The position numbers and the translations under genes were made by a program. A stretch of 64,000 bases of DNA from contig NZ_JACCAB010000001.1 of assembly GCF_013408925.1 (NCBI RefSeq), positions 2,356,001 through 2,420,000 on the forward strand, written 5' to 3'. Source of the stretch: Pedococcus badiiscoriae. GTDB lineage: Bacteria; Actinomycetota; Actinomycetes; Actinomycetales; Dermatophilaceae. The notes under the pieces were generated by a model that made no database searches, was not told the DNA's origin, and saw only the letters and a list, made by a program, of their open reading frames with translations. Shown piece after piece: positions 54,689-63,616 of this stretch; the stretch's first letter is position 1; the number at the start of each line of letters is the position of its first letter.

Positions 54689-55293
54689 TCAAGCGTTGCG
54701 TCGGTCCTGGGCCGGGAGCGAATCATTGAGCGCGCGGTAGACGCTGGCTCGACTGACGCCGATGACGCGGGCGATCGCGGCGACGTCGTGCTGACGGCTG
54801 TCGTACATGTCCCGGGCCACCTTGAGCTTCTCGGTGGTCCAGACGGTTGGTCGGCCACCGGTGCGGCCACGGGCTCGGGCTGCGGCCAACCCAGCGATGG
54901 TTCGTTCGCGGATCAGGTCGCGCTCGAATTCGGCCAGCGCCGCGAAGACATGGAACACGAGCTTGCCGCCGGGGGTGGACGTGTCGATGCTCTCGGTCAG
55001 GCTCAGGAACGCCACCCCGTGGCTCTCGAGGTCCTGGATGGTGTCGATGAGGTGGCGCAGGGACCGTCCGAGGCGGTCTAGGCGCCACACGACGACTGTG
55101 TCACCACGGCGCAGCTGCTCGCGCATAGCGTCCAGGGCGGGCCATGCTCCAGCTTGCCCGAGGCCTTGTCCGTAAAGATGCGCTGGCAGCCAGCGCGCGT
55201 CAGCGCGTCATGCTGCAGGGCCCCGTCCTGCTCGAGGGTCGACACCCTGGCGTACCCGATGCGGTAGCCGGGGTTTTGGTTCTCAGTACTCAT
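54689..55293 (-). pseudogene. Frameshifted serine resolvase
   Basis: The start region (MSTENQNPGYRIGYARVSTL, with the catalytic serine) and the remainder (RRGDTVVVWRLDRLGRSLRH to the helix-turn-helix and stop) are in different frames. They are separated by a one-base deletion just after DKASGKLEH, near 55140. The intact paralogue at 43660 is highly similar. Unless the sequence is wrong, the product is truncated and inactive. GGAGG precedes the original ATG at 55293. Confidence 0.87.
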
Positions 55294-55578
55294 CGCGTGG
55301 CCTCCTTTCGAAACGTTGATTGCGGACATGAGTTGCGGACACCGGTAGAGGGTCTGCGGGGTGCGACTGCGTGGCGTCTCTCAATCGCTCGTTTCTGTAA
55401 CGCGGCACGGTGCGTGGTTGAGCACGGGTCGCAAGAGCCCTATCCCTCGGGGCGAAGGCAGGTCGCCGGGGGCGGCACCTCCGGGGTGGCTGCAGATCCC
55501 CAATGCAGATCCCCAAGGTGGCGAACACGCGCTTTCCTGAGCAGGCGTATCGGCCATCTCAGGACCGGCAACTGCGGT

Positions 55579-57225
55579 TCAGTTCACGTGCGTGAGGGAG
55601 ACCTGGCAGTCAGAAAAGCGAGACCCTTCGTCCTCGACGCGTAGCGAGACGTCGAATCGCAAGATCTTTCCACCTGGGGGGACGTACAGAATGAGGCCGG
55701 TGCTCCTCCCCACATCGAATGTCGCCGTAGTCCCGGGTGTTATGGGTCTGCTGTCGTAGTCGGGCCAGTTCATCTCGAGCGGGAAATCGGGGGTGAGGGG
55801 GCTAGACGCCTTGCCGCCACCGGAAAAATGCGGGATCAGGGTGAAGGACGTCCCGTTTGTCACCGTGACCCTTGGCCACTCCTCAACGCCCGCCTCAAGC
55901 TGGTTGGTCGCCACCGTGAAGCTGGCGCGGAGGCCGGTGAGGCTCGCGCAAGTGGGCTCCGGCGCTGATGCCGCGGTTTGGAGCGGCGTGAGGGTCGGCG
56001 AAGGGGGGACGGCCTTTGTCGGAGCCCTTCTTGGGGACGGGGTGGTATTCGCGGTGCGCGATGAGGTCGGACTCGGTGGTGGCGCGGGGGCCGACGGGGA
56101 CACCGCGCCTAGTTCCGTTGAACCTGTAGAAGCGGGCCGTACCGAGGTGGACGTCGTGGATGCGGCGCCCTGGTCTGCTTGGAGTTGGGCAGCTGCGAAT
56201 GGGGCGCCGACGGCGATAAGGCCCGCAGTTGCGGGCAAAGTTAGGGCTACGATCCCGATTCTGTGGATGGGCACTCTGAGTGTGTCGAGCGCAGGTCGCG
56301 ACGTGTTCATGGCGTGTGGTCCCGCGGCCTTCATGTGTGCGCGCGCTGCCACCGTGATGGCGAGGCGTTGGTCAAGCGAGCGCTTGTGGGCCGAGCCGAG
56401 CGCGCGGCGACGGCGATACCGCTGCTCGAGCGCGTTGAGCGAGGCCAGCGCCGTTGGCAGGGCCGTCTCTCCTCTGGCCTGTGCTGCGGCGCACCTGACC
56501 CGCCACTCCCTCTGCCGCTGGTCGGACTTGGCCGCAGCGGCGCCAGCGCGGGCAAGGTGCCAGAGGAGCGACATCCCACCGGTCATGACGCCGCGGACTA
56601 GGTGCCAGCCGATGAGCGCCCCAGCGCCCGGCGGGCGGCGAGGCATCGGAGCCAGAGCCGCCGCAACGTCCGGGCCGGCCTCCCACCACCATGCATAGGT
56701 GGACCACCTGCCTGGGCGCAGGATGTCCCAGCTTTTTCCAGCGATGACGATCCCAGCGAGCGCCATGAGCAGCAAGAGGAACCAGCCGACCCCGTCGATA
56801 TGAGACTCGTCGGTGGAGGCATAGGGGTCACTCTCGTGGCCGAAGATGGCGAAGGGGAGCAGCAGGAACAGCAATACCATCAAAAGGTGCTCAAAGACTT
56901 CAGTCAGGGCAGCCCACGGGTGGTAAGGAAGTGCTGGGTTTCGTGCTGTCGCCCGATGCGCCTGTGGTGGCGGCTGGGGAGCCTGCGCACCAGATGGGCG
57001 GCCGGAACGGGCTTCGCCGCCGCGCAGGGAAGTGTCGTAGGCGCTCCTCTTGGCCGGATCCTTCAGGACGCTATAGGCCTCCGTGACCAAGTCAAGCAGT
57101 GCAGCCGAACCCCCCGTGTCCGGATGCGCGTGTCGTAACAGTCGACGGTAGGCCGCCTTCAGTTCGGCCGACGAGGCCGTCGGCTCGACACCGAGGATCT
57201 CGTAGTGAGTCCGAGTGGCTCTCAT
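55579..57225 (-). CDS. J-domain membrane protein
   Basis: 548 residues. The N-terminal 70 residues are a J domain with the HPD motif (RHAHPDTGG), which stimulates Hsp70 (DnaK) ATPase. Two membrane helices follow (LLMVLLFLLLPFAIFG and GWFLLLLMALAGIVIAG), then a basic helical segment, a further hydrophobic segment (IVALTLPATAGLIAVGAPFA), a serine/proline-rich linker, and a C-terminal beta domain like those placed outside the membrane (TVTNGTSFTLIPHFSGGG). It may recruit DnaK to the membrane. The combination with an outer domain is uncommon. No partner gene adjoins it. Confidence 0.82.
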   Translation of the reverse strand: MRATRTHYEILGVEPTASSAELKAAYRRLLRHAHPDTGGSAALLDLVTEAYSVLKDPAKRSAYDTSLRGGEARSGRPSGAQAPQPPPQAHRATARNPALPYHPWAALTEVFEHLLMVLLFLLLPFAIFGHESDPYASTDESHIDGVGWFLLLLMALAGIVIAGKSWDILRPGRWSTYAWWWEAGPDVAAALAPMPRRPPGAGALIGWHLVRGVMTGGMSLLWHLARAGAAAAKSDQRQREWRVRCAAAQARGETALPTALASLNALEQRYRRRRALGSAHKRSLDQRLAITVAARAHMKAAGPHAMNTSRPALDTLRVPIHRIGIVALTLPATAGLIAVGAPFAAAQLQADQGAASTTSTSVRPASTGSTELGAVSPSAPAPPPSPTSSRTANTTPSPRRAPTKAVPPSPTLTPLQTAASAPEPTCASLTGLRASFTVATNQLEAGVEEWPRVTVTNGTSFTLIPHFSGGGKASSPLTPDFPLEMNWPDYDSRPITPGTTATFDVGRSTGLILYVPPGGKILRFDVSLRVEDEGSRFSDCQVSLTHVN

Positions 57226-57738
57226 GCTGGTGCTGCCGCATGGCTGGCCGTTGCCGCGGCGGTCATTCGGCCTTGGACCACAACCAGAGCGCCTGGGCCG
57301 TCCGTCTCTAGCCCTTGCAGGGTCGTTCGAGTAGCTTCGAGTCCGGTTCGCACCGTTGAGCGCCAGCCTGACCTGCTGTCAGATCCATCCTCGGTCATGG
57401 ATTTCCTCTCGATACCGCGTCAGACAGTAGGCAGCATCGAGGCAGCGTGTCCGTAATGTCTTGGGATGATCGGGAGAACGGCTGACCTATCGGTGTCCAC
57501 TGGGGCTACGGAAGCGACCGCAGGGCCGTAGCGAGAGCCACCGATGGGGCTGGCTCCCGCCTTGGGGTGCATCTCAACGCGGGGAACGAAAGTCGTGTCG
57601 ATGAGCTTCTCTCCTTGGCTCCAAGCGTCCAACCAGGACCTCACTGCGTCCCTATCCGAGATCAGCAGCAGGATGGGCCGACTTGGATCCCGCTGTGAGG
57701 TCCACCAGGCCCGGATATGGGTGTCAGTGGGCGGACCA
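57226..57738. other. Gap without a supported gene
   Basis: About 510 bases. No frame has convincing support. A single TGTCCGTAA, as in the putative resolvase sites, occurs at 57449-57457. Confidence 0.35.
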
Positions 57739-58285
57739 TCACGTGCTGGGGTCCGCTATGGGTGGCCTGGCGCATGACGGTGCAGCGGCTGGATCGGTTC
57801 TCTGTCCTCCGGCCGGTCTGAGGCTGTGGGACGCAGCAGTCATGGCTTCGTCCTTCTCGTACTCGTAGCCGCGGATGTCAGGGCTGCGGTAGCCCCGGGA
57901 GCTGGGATGGGCGGATTGCCGTCGTCGGGCACCTGCGAGGACATCGACGATCCCCTCGACGGGCTTGGTGCAGACCAGGACGATGGCTGCGAGAGCTCCG
58001 GGACCGCGCGCAGCTCGCGTGCGCCGGTCTCGGGTGAGTGTTGCCGTAGTCGCGCAAAGGCGAAGGCGACGACGAGGGCGGCGCCCCCGGCGATGCTGAT
58101 GACGATTAACATGCGTTCTCCGTTCTGCCATCGGTGGCGGACCTGCCCCGGACAGTGCCTTTGCCCGGTGCCGCCGCCCCGGGAAAGCAGCTCCTGGGTG
58201 TGTGACCAGAGGTAGCGGCCGGTGGTTATCAGGGCGGACCCCACGAAACGGGCCGCGCGCACCGTTGCGCGCCAGACCGCAGGGG
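57739..58285 (-). pseudogene. Decayed third copy of the DUF4192 module (genes 2-4)
   Basis: Reading the minus strand: a fragment of the 295-residue gene (TTGRYLWSHTQELLSRGGGT), then a copy of the small membrane gene from the ATG at 58112 (MLIVISIAGGAAL) that shifts frame before LAAIVLVCTKPVEGIVDVLA, then the opening of gene 4 (MTAASHSLRPAG). Order and orientation match module B. The first gene, DUF4192, is absent. Confidence 0.8.
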
Positions 58286-58302
58286 TGATGGGCCCGATGC
58301 AG

Positions 58303-58509
58303 GGCTGGGACGAGTACGAATACGTCATCACCGTGCTGCCCGAAGACCCTACGACGCTCGCGGCCACCCTTTGCGGTCACCCCGGCGCCGATGTGATGGA
58401 AATTCTCTACGCCAAGCGAAGCGAGGCTCATAGCCCGCGGAGAGGAAAGATGGCTCCGGGACCACGGCATACCACTGAGTTCTGGAGCCGCATAGAACCC
58501 GGGGGCTAG
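58303..58509 (+). pseudogene. Broken copy of the hypothetical gene at 40320
   Basis: GWDEYEYVITVLPEDPTTLA and HPGADVMEILYAKR match the gene at 40320-40622, then two compensating frameshifts scramble about 20 residues before the frame returns at TEFWSRIEPGG. The 5' end is missing. It sits head-on to the decayed module, the mirror of the arrangement by module A. Confidence 0.75.
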
Positions 58510-58571
58510 GTGCTGTGGGATCGGCGAGGCCGAGGAACGCCTCTTGTCTCGTGGCGGGCCAAGGCTCTCTG

Positions 58572-59375
58572 CTAGTCGTTGCGCGCGTCTGGGCGCGTTC
58601 GGCCGGGGGGCGCCGTTGCCCTGCGAGTCATGGTGACGGCAACCGTCACGAGGACGGCCCACACCATGGTTGCCAACGACCACGGTGGGTCGAGGCTGCC
58701 GGGAATGGGGTGTGCGGCCAGGGACACCAACCCCAGGTAGAAGGCACCGGCTGCAGCGGTAACTCCCATGTACCTGCGGACCTCGGGCAGAAGAGCCGCG
58801 CATAGCGTCAGAATGACCAGTCCGAGGGCCAAACCGCCCTGCAGTGCGTAATGATCGACGTTCGCGGTGATGTCAGCGACTGGGAGCTCCTCTCGGTTCA
58901 GGGCACACATGTGGTTCGCGTAGGCCAGCAATGGACCGGCACCAAGGATCGTCACTGCGATCAGCGGCGCAGCCGGAGCAACAGGGCCGGGCGCCCAGGA
59001 GTGATTCCCCGCGCCACGCCTGGACCACCACGCGACGACCTCAAGGACCGCGAGTTCACCTGCGGCGAGCGCCACGCCTGGCCACAGCTCGGGCTCACGT
59101 CCCGCGGTCGCGCCGACGATGGCTGAGAGGATCGCGGTCAGGATGACGAACCGCGTCGATGAGGTGAGGCGGCCCCGAACGGCCGCGACCGCTAGTGGGA
59201 CCCCCAGGAAGCCGCCCACGAAGATGCCCAAGCCAGCCTCGAGCACCCGGGACCAGGCGGGGTCCCACGTGACGCTGAGGTCGATGAGCGCGAAGCCGGG
59301 CCAGACCAGCCACCCGAGCGCGGCGACCAATGCCAAGAGCCGGAACAGCCATATCCGCACGTCTTGACAATCCAC
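58572..59375 (-). CDS. Multi-span membrane protein
   Basis: About 267 residues from a GTG at 59375; GTG 59360 or a longer start is possible. Seven or eight hydrophobic helices are visible (LLALVAALGWLVWPG, VLEAGLGIFVGGFLGVPLAV, RFVILTAILSAIVGATAG, and five more toward the C-terminus). No transport motif identified. It lies between the decayed module and module B. Confidence 0.65.
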   Translation of the reverse strand: MDCQDVRIWLFRLLALVAALGWLVWPGFALIDLSVTWDPAWSRVLEAGLGIFVGGFLGVPLAVAAVRGRLTSSTRFVILTAILSAIVGATAGREPELWPGVALAAGELAVLEVVAWWSRRGAGNHSWAPGPVAPAAPLIAVTILGAGPLLAYANHMCALNREELPVADITANVDHYALQGGLALGLVILTLCAALLPEVRRYMGVTAAAGAFYLGLVSLAAHPIPGSLDPPWSLATMVWAVLVTVAVTMTRRATAPPGRTRPDARND

Positions 59376-59507
59376 CCTCAGTTTGGCGCGCTGCAAGCCC
59401 CGCCAAGTTCGGGCAGGTCGGCGGACACAGCCCTGGGGCGAGCGAACGACAGCCGAGAGCGCGATCACTGGATCCAGGGTCCAGTCAGGTGCCGCCCGCA
59501 GCAGGCC

Positions 59508-59789
59508 TCACGGCGCTGACCCGAAGGCTCCCGGCGCAAGGCCTTCGGCCAATGCCACGACCTCACCTAGGGAGCGCAGGGCCTCCAAGTCGGACATCAG
59601 GAGGAGGATTCCTCCCACGCGGACTGCGATGAGAACATCCCCTGGTCCGGTCACGGGCGTCAGGACGCGCACGCTCGTCGGCTGTGGCCCGCTGAGTTTG
59701 GCTTGGCACACCACCGAGCATCCACTCGGGTCGGGCTCGGTGCGCGGCCTTGGGAGGGCTCTCAGATGAGGAGTGTTCGTCGAGGTCAT
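59508..59789 (-). CDS. Fourth gene of the DUF4192 module (B copy)
   Basis: 93 residues starting MTSTNTPHLRALPRPRTEPD; resembles the A copy at 39604 in the conserved LSGPQ..SVRVLTPV segment and the helical end. The start overlaps the previous stop as ATGA. Function unknown. Confidence 0.72.
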   Translation of the reverse strand: MTSTNTPHLRALPRPRTEPDPSGCSVVCQAKLSGPQPTSVRVLTPVTGPGDVLIAVRVGGILLLMSDLEALRSLGEVVALAEGLAPGAFGSAP

Positions 59790-60052
59790 GGCTCGTCCTC
59801 GTAGTCGTACTCGGATTCGTAGCGTTTGCGGTAGCCCCAGGAGGCTGACGCGGGAGATGACTGGAGTCGTTGAGCACCGGCGAGTACGTCGACAATTCCT
59901 TCGACGGCCTTGGTGCAGACGACCACGATGGCCGCGAGTTCGCGCACGGCCCGCAGGGAGGCGTTCCCGGCTTCGGGTGAGTACTGCCGCAGACGGGTGT
60001 AGGCGACCACGGCCAGGGCGGCTGCCCCGGCGATGCTGACGACGATCAACAT
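59786..60052 (-). CDS. Small membrane-anchored protein of the module (B copy)
   Basis: 88 residues from the ATG at 60052, after GGAGAAGAGTC. One N-terminal membrane helix (MLIVVSIAGAAALAVVAYTR), the conserved CTKAVEGIVDVLAGAQRL and an acidic tyrosine-rich tail. It differs from the A copy at about one residue in ten. Confidence 0.75.
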   Translation of the reverse strand: MLIVVSIAGAAALAVVAYTRLRQYSPEAGNASLRAVRELAAIVVVCTKAVEGIVDVLAGAQRLQSSPASASWGYRKRYESEYDYEDEP

Positions 60053-60075
60053 GACTCTTCTCCGTTTCGTATATG

Positions 60076-60106
60076 GGCGGCGGGGCCCTTTGGGGGCCCC
60101 GCCGCC
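60076..60106 (-). terminator. Strong hairpin before module B gene 3
   Basis: Arms GGCGGCGGGGCCC and complement, 13 perfect base pairs, as in module A (39290-39320), but with a different loop. Conservation of arms and not loop points to a selected structure. Confidence 0.6.
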
Positions 60107-60119
60107 GTGACTGGTGTAG

Positions 60120-61007
60120 TCAGCGGTGGGCTCGGGCGCGCTTGGCACGCGCCTGTTCCTGCTGCTGGGCGCGGCGTTCGGCGCGGTTGCGAGCCACATC
60201 GGCCAGCTCCTCGGCGATCGCCGAGTCATCAAGTTCCGCCTGCGCCTCCCCGATTGGAGGAGCCGACTCGGTTGCCTGGGTTGTCGGCTGGTCGTTGTCG
60301 AGGGGCCGCATCGTGGGCAACGGAAAGGTGCGGATGGCTCGTGGCCGGTTCTGTCCAGGCACCCCGAGCGCGAGCACCAGCGGCAGGATGATCAGCTCGA
60401 GGGCGAACCGAACAGGCTGCACGGGGATGAGCCGCAGGAGCTGGTGAGCGACCCCTGCCTGGCTGATCGGGCGGACCAGTCGCAGTGCGGCCTTGGCCGC
60501 GTGGGTGACGGTCGGGGCGGCGGGGTGGGCCGCGACCGCGCGCGCTGCCCGGGACACGGCGGAGCCGGCCCGGCTCATGGCGTGCTCGATGCGTTGTCCT
60601 GTGGTGCCGCCTCGGGACAGGAGGTGCTGAGCGCGGGTCCAGAGGTACCGGCCGGCCATGGCCAGGCCGGAGGCCGCAGCGGCCGCGAGGCGCTGGGTAG
60701 CGTTCCAGACCGGCGGGGTGCTGAGCACGGCCCCGACCAGGGGAACCACCCCGACCGCGCGAGCGAGGGTGACGGCGCCCCGCAGGCGGGCGCCGACCCA
60801 TCCCAGCACCCGGTGCTCACGGGCGGCGTCACCGAGGGCGCGCAGGCGGCGTAGCGCCCAGCCGGCAGCGCCGCGTGGCAGCGCCAGCAGCATGTTCAGG
60901 GACTGTTCCGCCCGGCGGCGAATCGCCAGCACGAGGGCGAAGCGTTCGCGTTGCTCGGGTGGGGCGGGGACCGCGCGTAGCGGCCGTTCGTACGTGGCTG
61001 TGCTCAT
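60120..61007 (-). CDS. Alanine-rich protein of the DUF4192 module (B copy)
   Basis: 295 residues, same length as the A copy, starting MSTATYERPLRAVPAPPEQR. Hydrophobic segment LELIILPLVLALGVP and the basic tail ERRAQQQEQARAKRARAHR are kept. Long identical runs alternate with diverged stretches, which shows selection rather than a recent duplicate. Function unknown. Confidence 0.75.
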   Translation of the reverse strand: MSTATYERPLRAVPAPPEQRERFALVLAIRRRAEQSLNMLLALPRGAAGWALRRLRALGDAAREHRVLGWVGARLRGAVTLARAVGVVPLVGAVLSTPPVWNATQRLAAAAASGLAMAGRYLWTRAQHLLSRGGTTGQRIEHAMSRAGSAVSRAARAVAAHPAAPTVTHAAKAALRLVRPISQAGVAHQLLRLIPVQPVRFALELIILPLVLALGVPGQNRPRAIRTFPLPTMRPLDNDQPTTQATESAPPIGEAQAELDDSAIAEELADVARNRAERRAQQQEQARAKRARAHR

Positions 61008-61098
61008 GGTGTGCGCTCTCTTCCTGGTTGGTCCGCCCGAAGGGCGGTGTTGTCCCTGCGGCGGGCGCCGCAAGGCGTTCTGGGTCGGGCATGACAAA

Positions 61099-61122
61099 GG
61101 CCCACCGCGGTTGCGACGGGCC
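61099..61122 (-). terminator. Hairpin between module B genes 1 and 2
   Basis: A 10-base-pair stem with two wobble pairs (arms GGCCCGTCGC and GCGGTGGGCC on the minus strand) followed by TTTGTC. It matches the hairpin at 38269-38292 in module A. Confidence 0.5.
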
Positions 61123-61151
61123 TGGTTCTTCTGGCGGGTGTAGTGGTGGTG

Positions 61152-62177
61152 TTATCGGGCCGCTCGAGGGTTGATCGCGAGGTCAACCATCTGTTCCAGC
61201 AGCAGGGCTAGCGGGTAGTCGGGCTGGCAGCGAAGCGCGCGGGCGAGTGCGGCGCGGGTCAGGGCCCCGTCGCCCCGCCACCAGGTGAAGCAACCCAACA
61301 CGGTCAACGCTGGGGCGGCGTGCCGGTCGGGGAGCATTGCGCACAGGTGGATCAGGCGTGCCTGCACCCGGTTCTGCGCGATGACGGTGGCGGTGTCGTT
61401 GTCGTCCGCGTTCCAGCCCGGCGCAAGGGCTCTCATGAAGCCCCTGGCGTGGGGTGGGAGATCCTCGACCGGTGGGCTGCCCGGCGTCAGTGCCGCCACC
61501 ACCGCGTCGCGCAGTCCCAGATCCCGGAGCGATGCGGTCGCCCGCGCGGCGTCGCGCGGGCTGATTGGCGGCGGGTCGTCGCCGGTGTGCACGATGCGCG
61601 CCCAGGCGGCGGCCAGCTCATCCTGGCCCATGGGCTGGGCCGTGGTGGCCAGGAGGGCTCCCACGGCTGGGGCCCGGTCGTCGGCTTCGAGCTGTGCGAC
61701 GAGGTCCTCGCGGACTCGGTGCGGGGCTGCCTCTTGGCCGACGAACTCCGCAGTCACCGCGGACACGTCTGCTGGGGACGGCACTGCAGTGCCTTCGAGC
61801 GAGCAGCATGACGGGTTGTCGCAGTCCAGGGAGCGCCACCGGCCGTCCCGGACCACGAGCCGGTCATGGACGCGTAGTCCGTGTTCGGTCAGCGCTTGCG
61901 TCATGGCCTCCAGGATCGGCGCGCTTTGGGCCGGAGTGGATTCGTAGCCCAGCAGGATCACGGACTCCGGCCGTTCGTCGAGCAGGGCCGGCAGCAGGCC
62001 GCGCATGGAGCGTTCTTCCTCCCCGGTCTCGGGCAGGTCCAGTCGCTGCACTAGGCCCAGGTGGCGGTCGCGGATGCAGATGACGACGATGCTGTCCTGA
62101 GCGTGGAAGCCGAGGATGTAGGGCACGACGGTGAGCAGCTCACCGGGGCTGGTCAATGACAGGGTATGAGTGGGCAT
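61152..62177 (-). CDS. DUF4192 protein, module B
   Basis: 341 residues from the ATG at 62177 with GGAGGAGTCC upstream. LTSPGELLTVVPYILGFHAQ, SIVVICIRDRHLGLVQRLDL and the C-terminal MLPDRHAAPALTVLGCFTWW parallel module A, as does CDNPSCCSLEG. It is the leading gene of the second module. The role of DUF4192 is not established; the pairing with a structured leader suggests tight regulation. Confidence 0.88.
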   Translation of the reverse strand: MPTHTLSLTSPGELLTVVPYILGFHAQDSIVVICIRDRHLGLVQRLDLPETGEEERSMRGLLPALLDERPESVILLGYESTPAQSAPILEAMTQALTEHGLRVHDRLVVRDGRWRSLDCDNPSCCSLEGTAVPSPADVSAVTAEFVGQEAAPHRVREDLVAQLEADDRAPAVGALLATTAQPMGQDELAAAWARIVHTGDDPPPISPRDAARATASLRDLGLRDAVVAALTPGSPPVEDLPPHARGFMRALAPGWNADDNDTATVIAQNRVQARLIHLCAMLPDRHAAPALTVLGCFTWWRGDGALTRAALARALRCQPDYPLALLLEQMVDLAINPRAAR

Positions 62178-62222
62178 GAAGGACTCCTCCGGTTCATGGG
62201 TAGTTGGACGGGAATGCAAGAA

Positions 62223-62317
62223 GGCCCGCCACACGTTGTGGCGGGCCCGTAAGTCCGAGGGGGTTTCTCCAACCCAGCAGTGGGCGTGGTTATCCCAACC
62301 TCGTGATACCAATTATA
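62223..62317 (-). promoter_or_regulatory. Conserved promoter-leader of DUF4192 module B
   Basis: Mirror of the module A element. Minus strand: TATAAT at 62317-62312, GAGGTTGGGATAACCACG ending at 62285, then GGAGAAACCCCCTCG, then an 11-base-pair hairpin (62247-62223) followed by TTCTTG, 46 bases before the gene. The sequences between the conserved blocks differ from module A. Confidence 0.65.
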
Positions 62318-62413
62318 CCTTGAATTCAATTGGCACTGAAGGGGATTCGGTGCTTCACCCCCCCTCGGAGTGGCGTGCCCGGCTTGTCACTGGGTCCACC
62401 TACCCTGGACGCC

Positions 62414-62599
62414 ATGAGCACGTTCTTGACCGGCCGGCGACGGCTGAGCGCGTGGCACCAGGCATGGCGCGCCAAAACTGCCGACGCGGCGTGGATCGCC
62501 GCGGACCAGACGGCCGGCCAGCAGGCCCTTGCGTGCGCTGTTGCGCAGTTACGCCGTGAGCGGCAGGAACGCCGCCAACGAGCTGGGACCTCACCATGA
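62414..62599 (+). CDS. Small helical protein beside module B
   Basis: 61 residues from the ATG at 62414; a longer start at 62330 is possible. Tryptophan- and alanine-rich helix (SAWHQAWRAKTADAAWIA) and a basic tail. Its stop overlaps the next start as ATGA, mirroring the small-gene/helix-turn-helix pair beside module A, though the two small proteins are not clearly alike. Confidence 0.45.
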   Translation: MSTFLTGRRRLSAWHQAWRAKTADAAWIAADQTAGQQALACAVAQLRRERQERRQRAGTSP

Positions 62600-63017
62600 G
62601 CGTCGCTGCCCTACCCCGCGTCGAGGGTCGGCACCGCAATCGGGCGCTGGCCGCGGCACGACGAGCGCGCGCCATCGAGCTGCGCACCCAGGGATGGACC
62701 TACGAAGCCACGCGGCAGAGCTCGGCTACGCCAACCGGGGAACGGTCTTCCGGATCGTCAGCAACGCGCTTGAAGCACGAGAGACCGACGCTATTGAAGA
62801 ACTTCGCCTGCTCGAGCGCGAACGGCTCGACGCCCTGCAAGCTCCGCTTTGGGACGCTGCCATGACGGGGGACGTCAGCGCGGCCAACGCCATCCTCCGC
62901 ATCATCCAGGCACGGGTCCGGTTGCTCGGACTGGCGGAAGGGCCACGCTCGGAACTTGCGGCTCCGAGAACCGTCGTCGTGTCTTGCCTGCCCATCGGAA
63001 CGGACGCCTCCCTGTGA
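62596..63017 (+). pseudogene. Frameshifted helix-turn-helix gene beside module B
   Basis: From the ATG at 62596 the first 35 residues (SVAALPRVEGRHRNRALAAA and on) match the intact gene at 36377. The frame then shifts near 62705, and the rest (AELGYANRGTVFRIV to RTVVV) is in another frame. A small deletion in the recognition-helix region explains it. The downstream part is well conserved, so the break is recent or a sequencing error. Confidence 0.8.
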
Positions 63018-63140
63018 AGCCGCTGGCACCCCAGGCCGAGCATCTGTTGCCTGCCCAGTGACGCCAAAGCGCTCTGCCCACGGCGCCCTGGACGGCCCTC
63101 TGTTCGGGCTGGCGCCCTCCCTTCGGGCCGCCGCGGCCTG

Positions 63141-63527
63141 TCACAAGGGTCTGGGGGAGCGGCCGGAGGGGTCGAACCTGATCGCGGCAAAGGTGTCCCT
63201 GGCGACGGCGATGCCGTGGCGGCGAGCGAGCGTCACGAAGGCGCGGATCAGGTACCAGCCGGCGGCGTTCACGCTAGCCTCGAAGGCGCGGTAGTTCCGC
63301 TCCCAGTGGTCCGACGTGGCCGGGTCCCGCTCGATGAGTGCGATCCGTGCCGCGTTGAACAGCCATGCCACTTCGTCTGGCGCCTGTTCTGCGTTCCACG
63401 AGTAGGCCTCAGACAGCTCCAGGGCGACGAGCGACTCTCCGAGATGCAGCAGGAAGTCCTCCAGCTCCATCTCGAAGCGCTCAAAGGGTTCGTGTTCCAT
63501 CTCGAGGTGCTCCACTGATTCGGTCAT
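63141..63527 (-). CDS. Hypothetical protein
   Basis: 128 residues with an acidic N-terminus (EHLEMEHEPFERFEMELEDF) and an alpha-helical body (SDHWERNYRAFEASVNAAGW). No motif recognised. The start could be 63527 or an internal ATG at 63500. It follows the winged-helix gene on the same strand with a 90-base gap. Confidence 0.6.
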   Translation of the reverse strand: MTESVEHLEMEHEPFERFEMELEDFLLHLGESLVALELSEAYSWNAEQAPDEVAWLFNAARIALIERDPATSDHWERNYRAFEASVNAAGWYLIRAFVTLARRHGIAVARDTFAAIRFDPSGRSPRPL

Positions 63528-63616
63528 ACTGCTGGGTCCTTTCTCCTGGGTGTTATCGGTTGGCTCGCGTGTGTATGGGCTCGGGTCGGTTTTGGGGTGA
63601 AGGGCTCTGCTCTGCG

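Larger units (their letters stand above)
52103..54818. repeat. Tandem duplication, second copy (2716 bp)
   Basis: Identical in every part compared to 49386-52101. Here the right edge continues into the rest of a resolvase gene, so this copy preserves the ancestral junction and the first copy has the new one. Confidence 0.92.
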
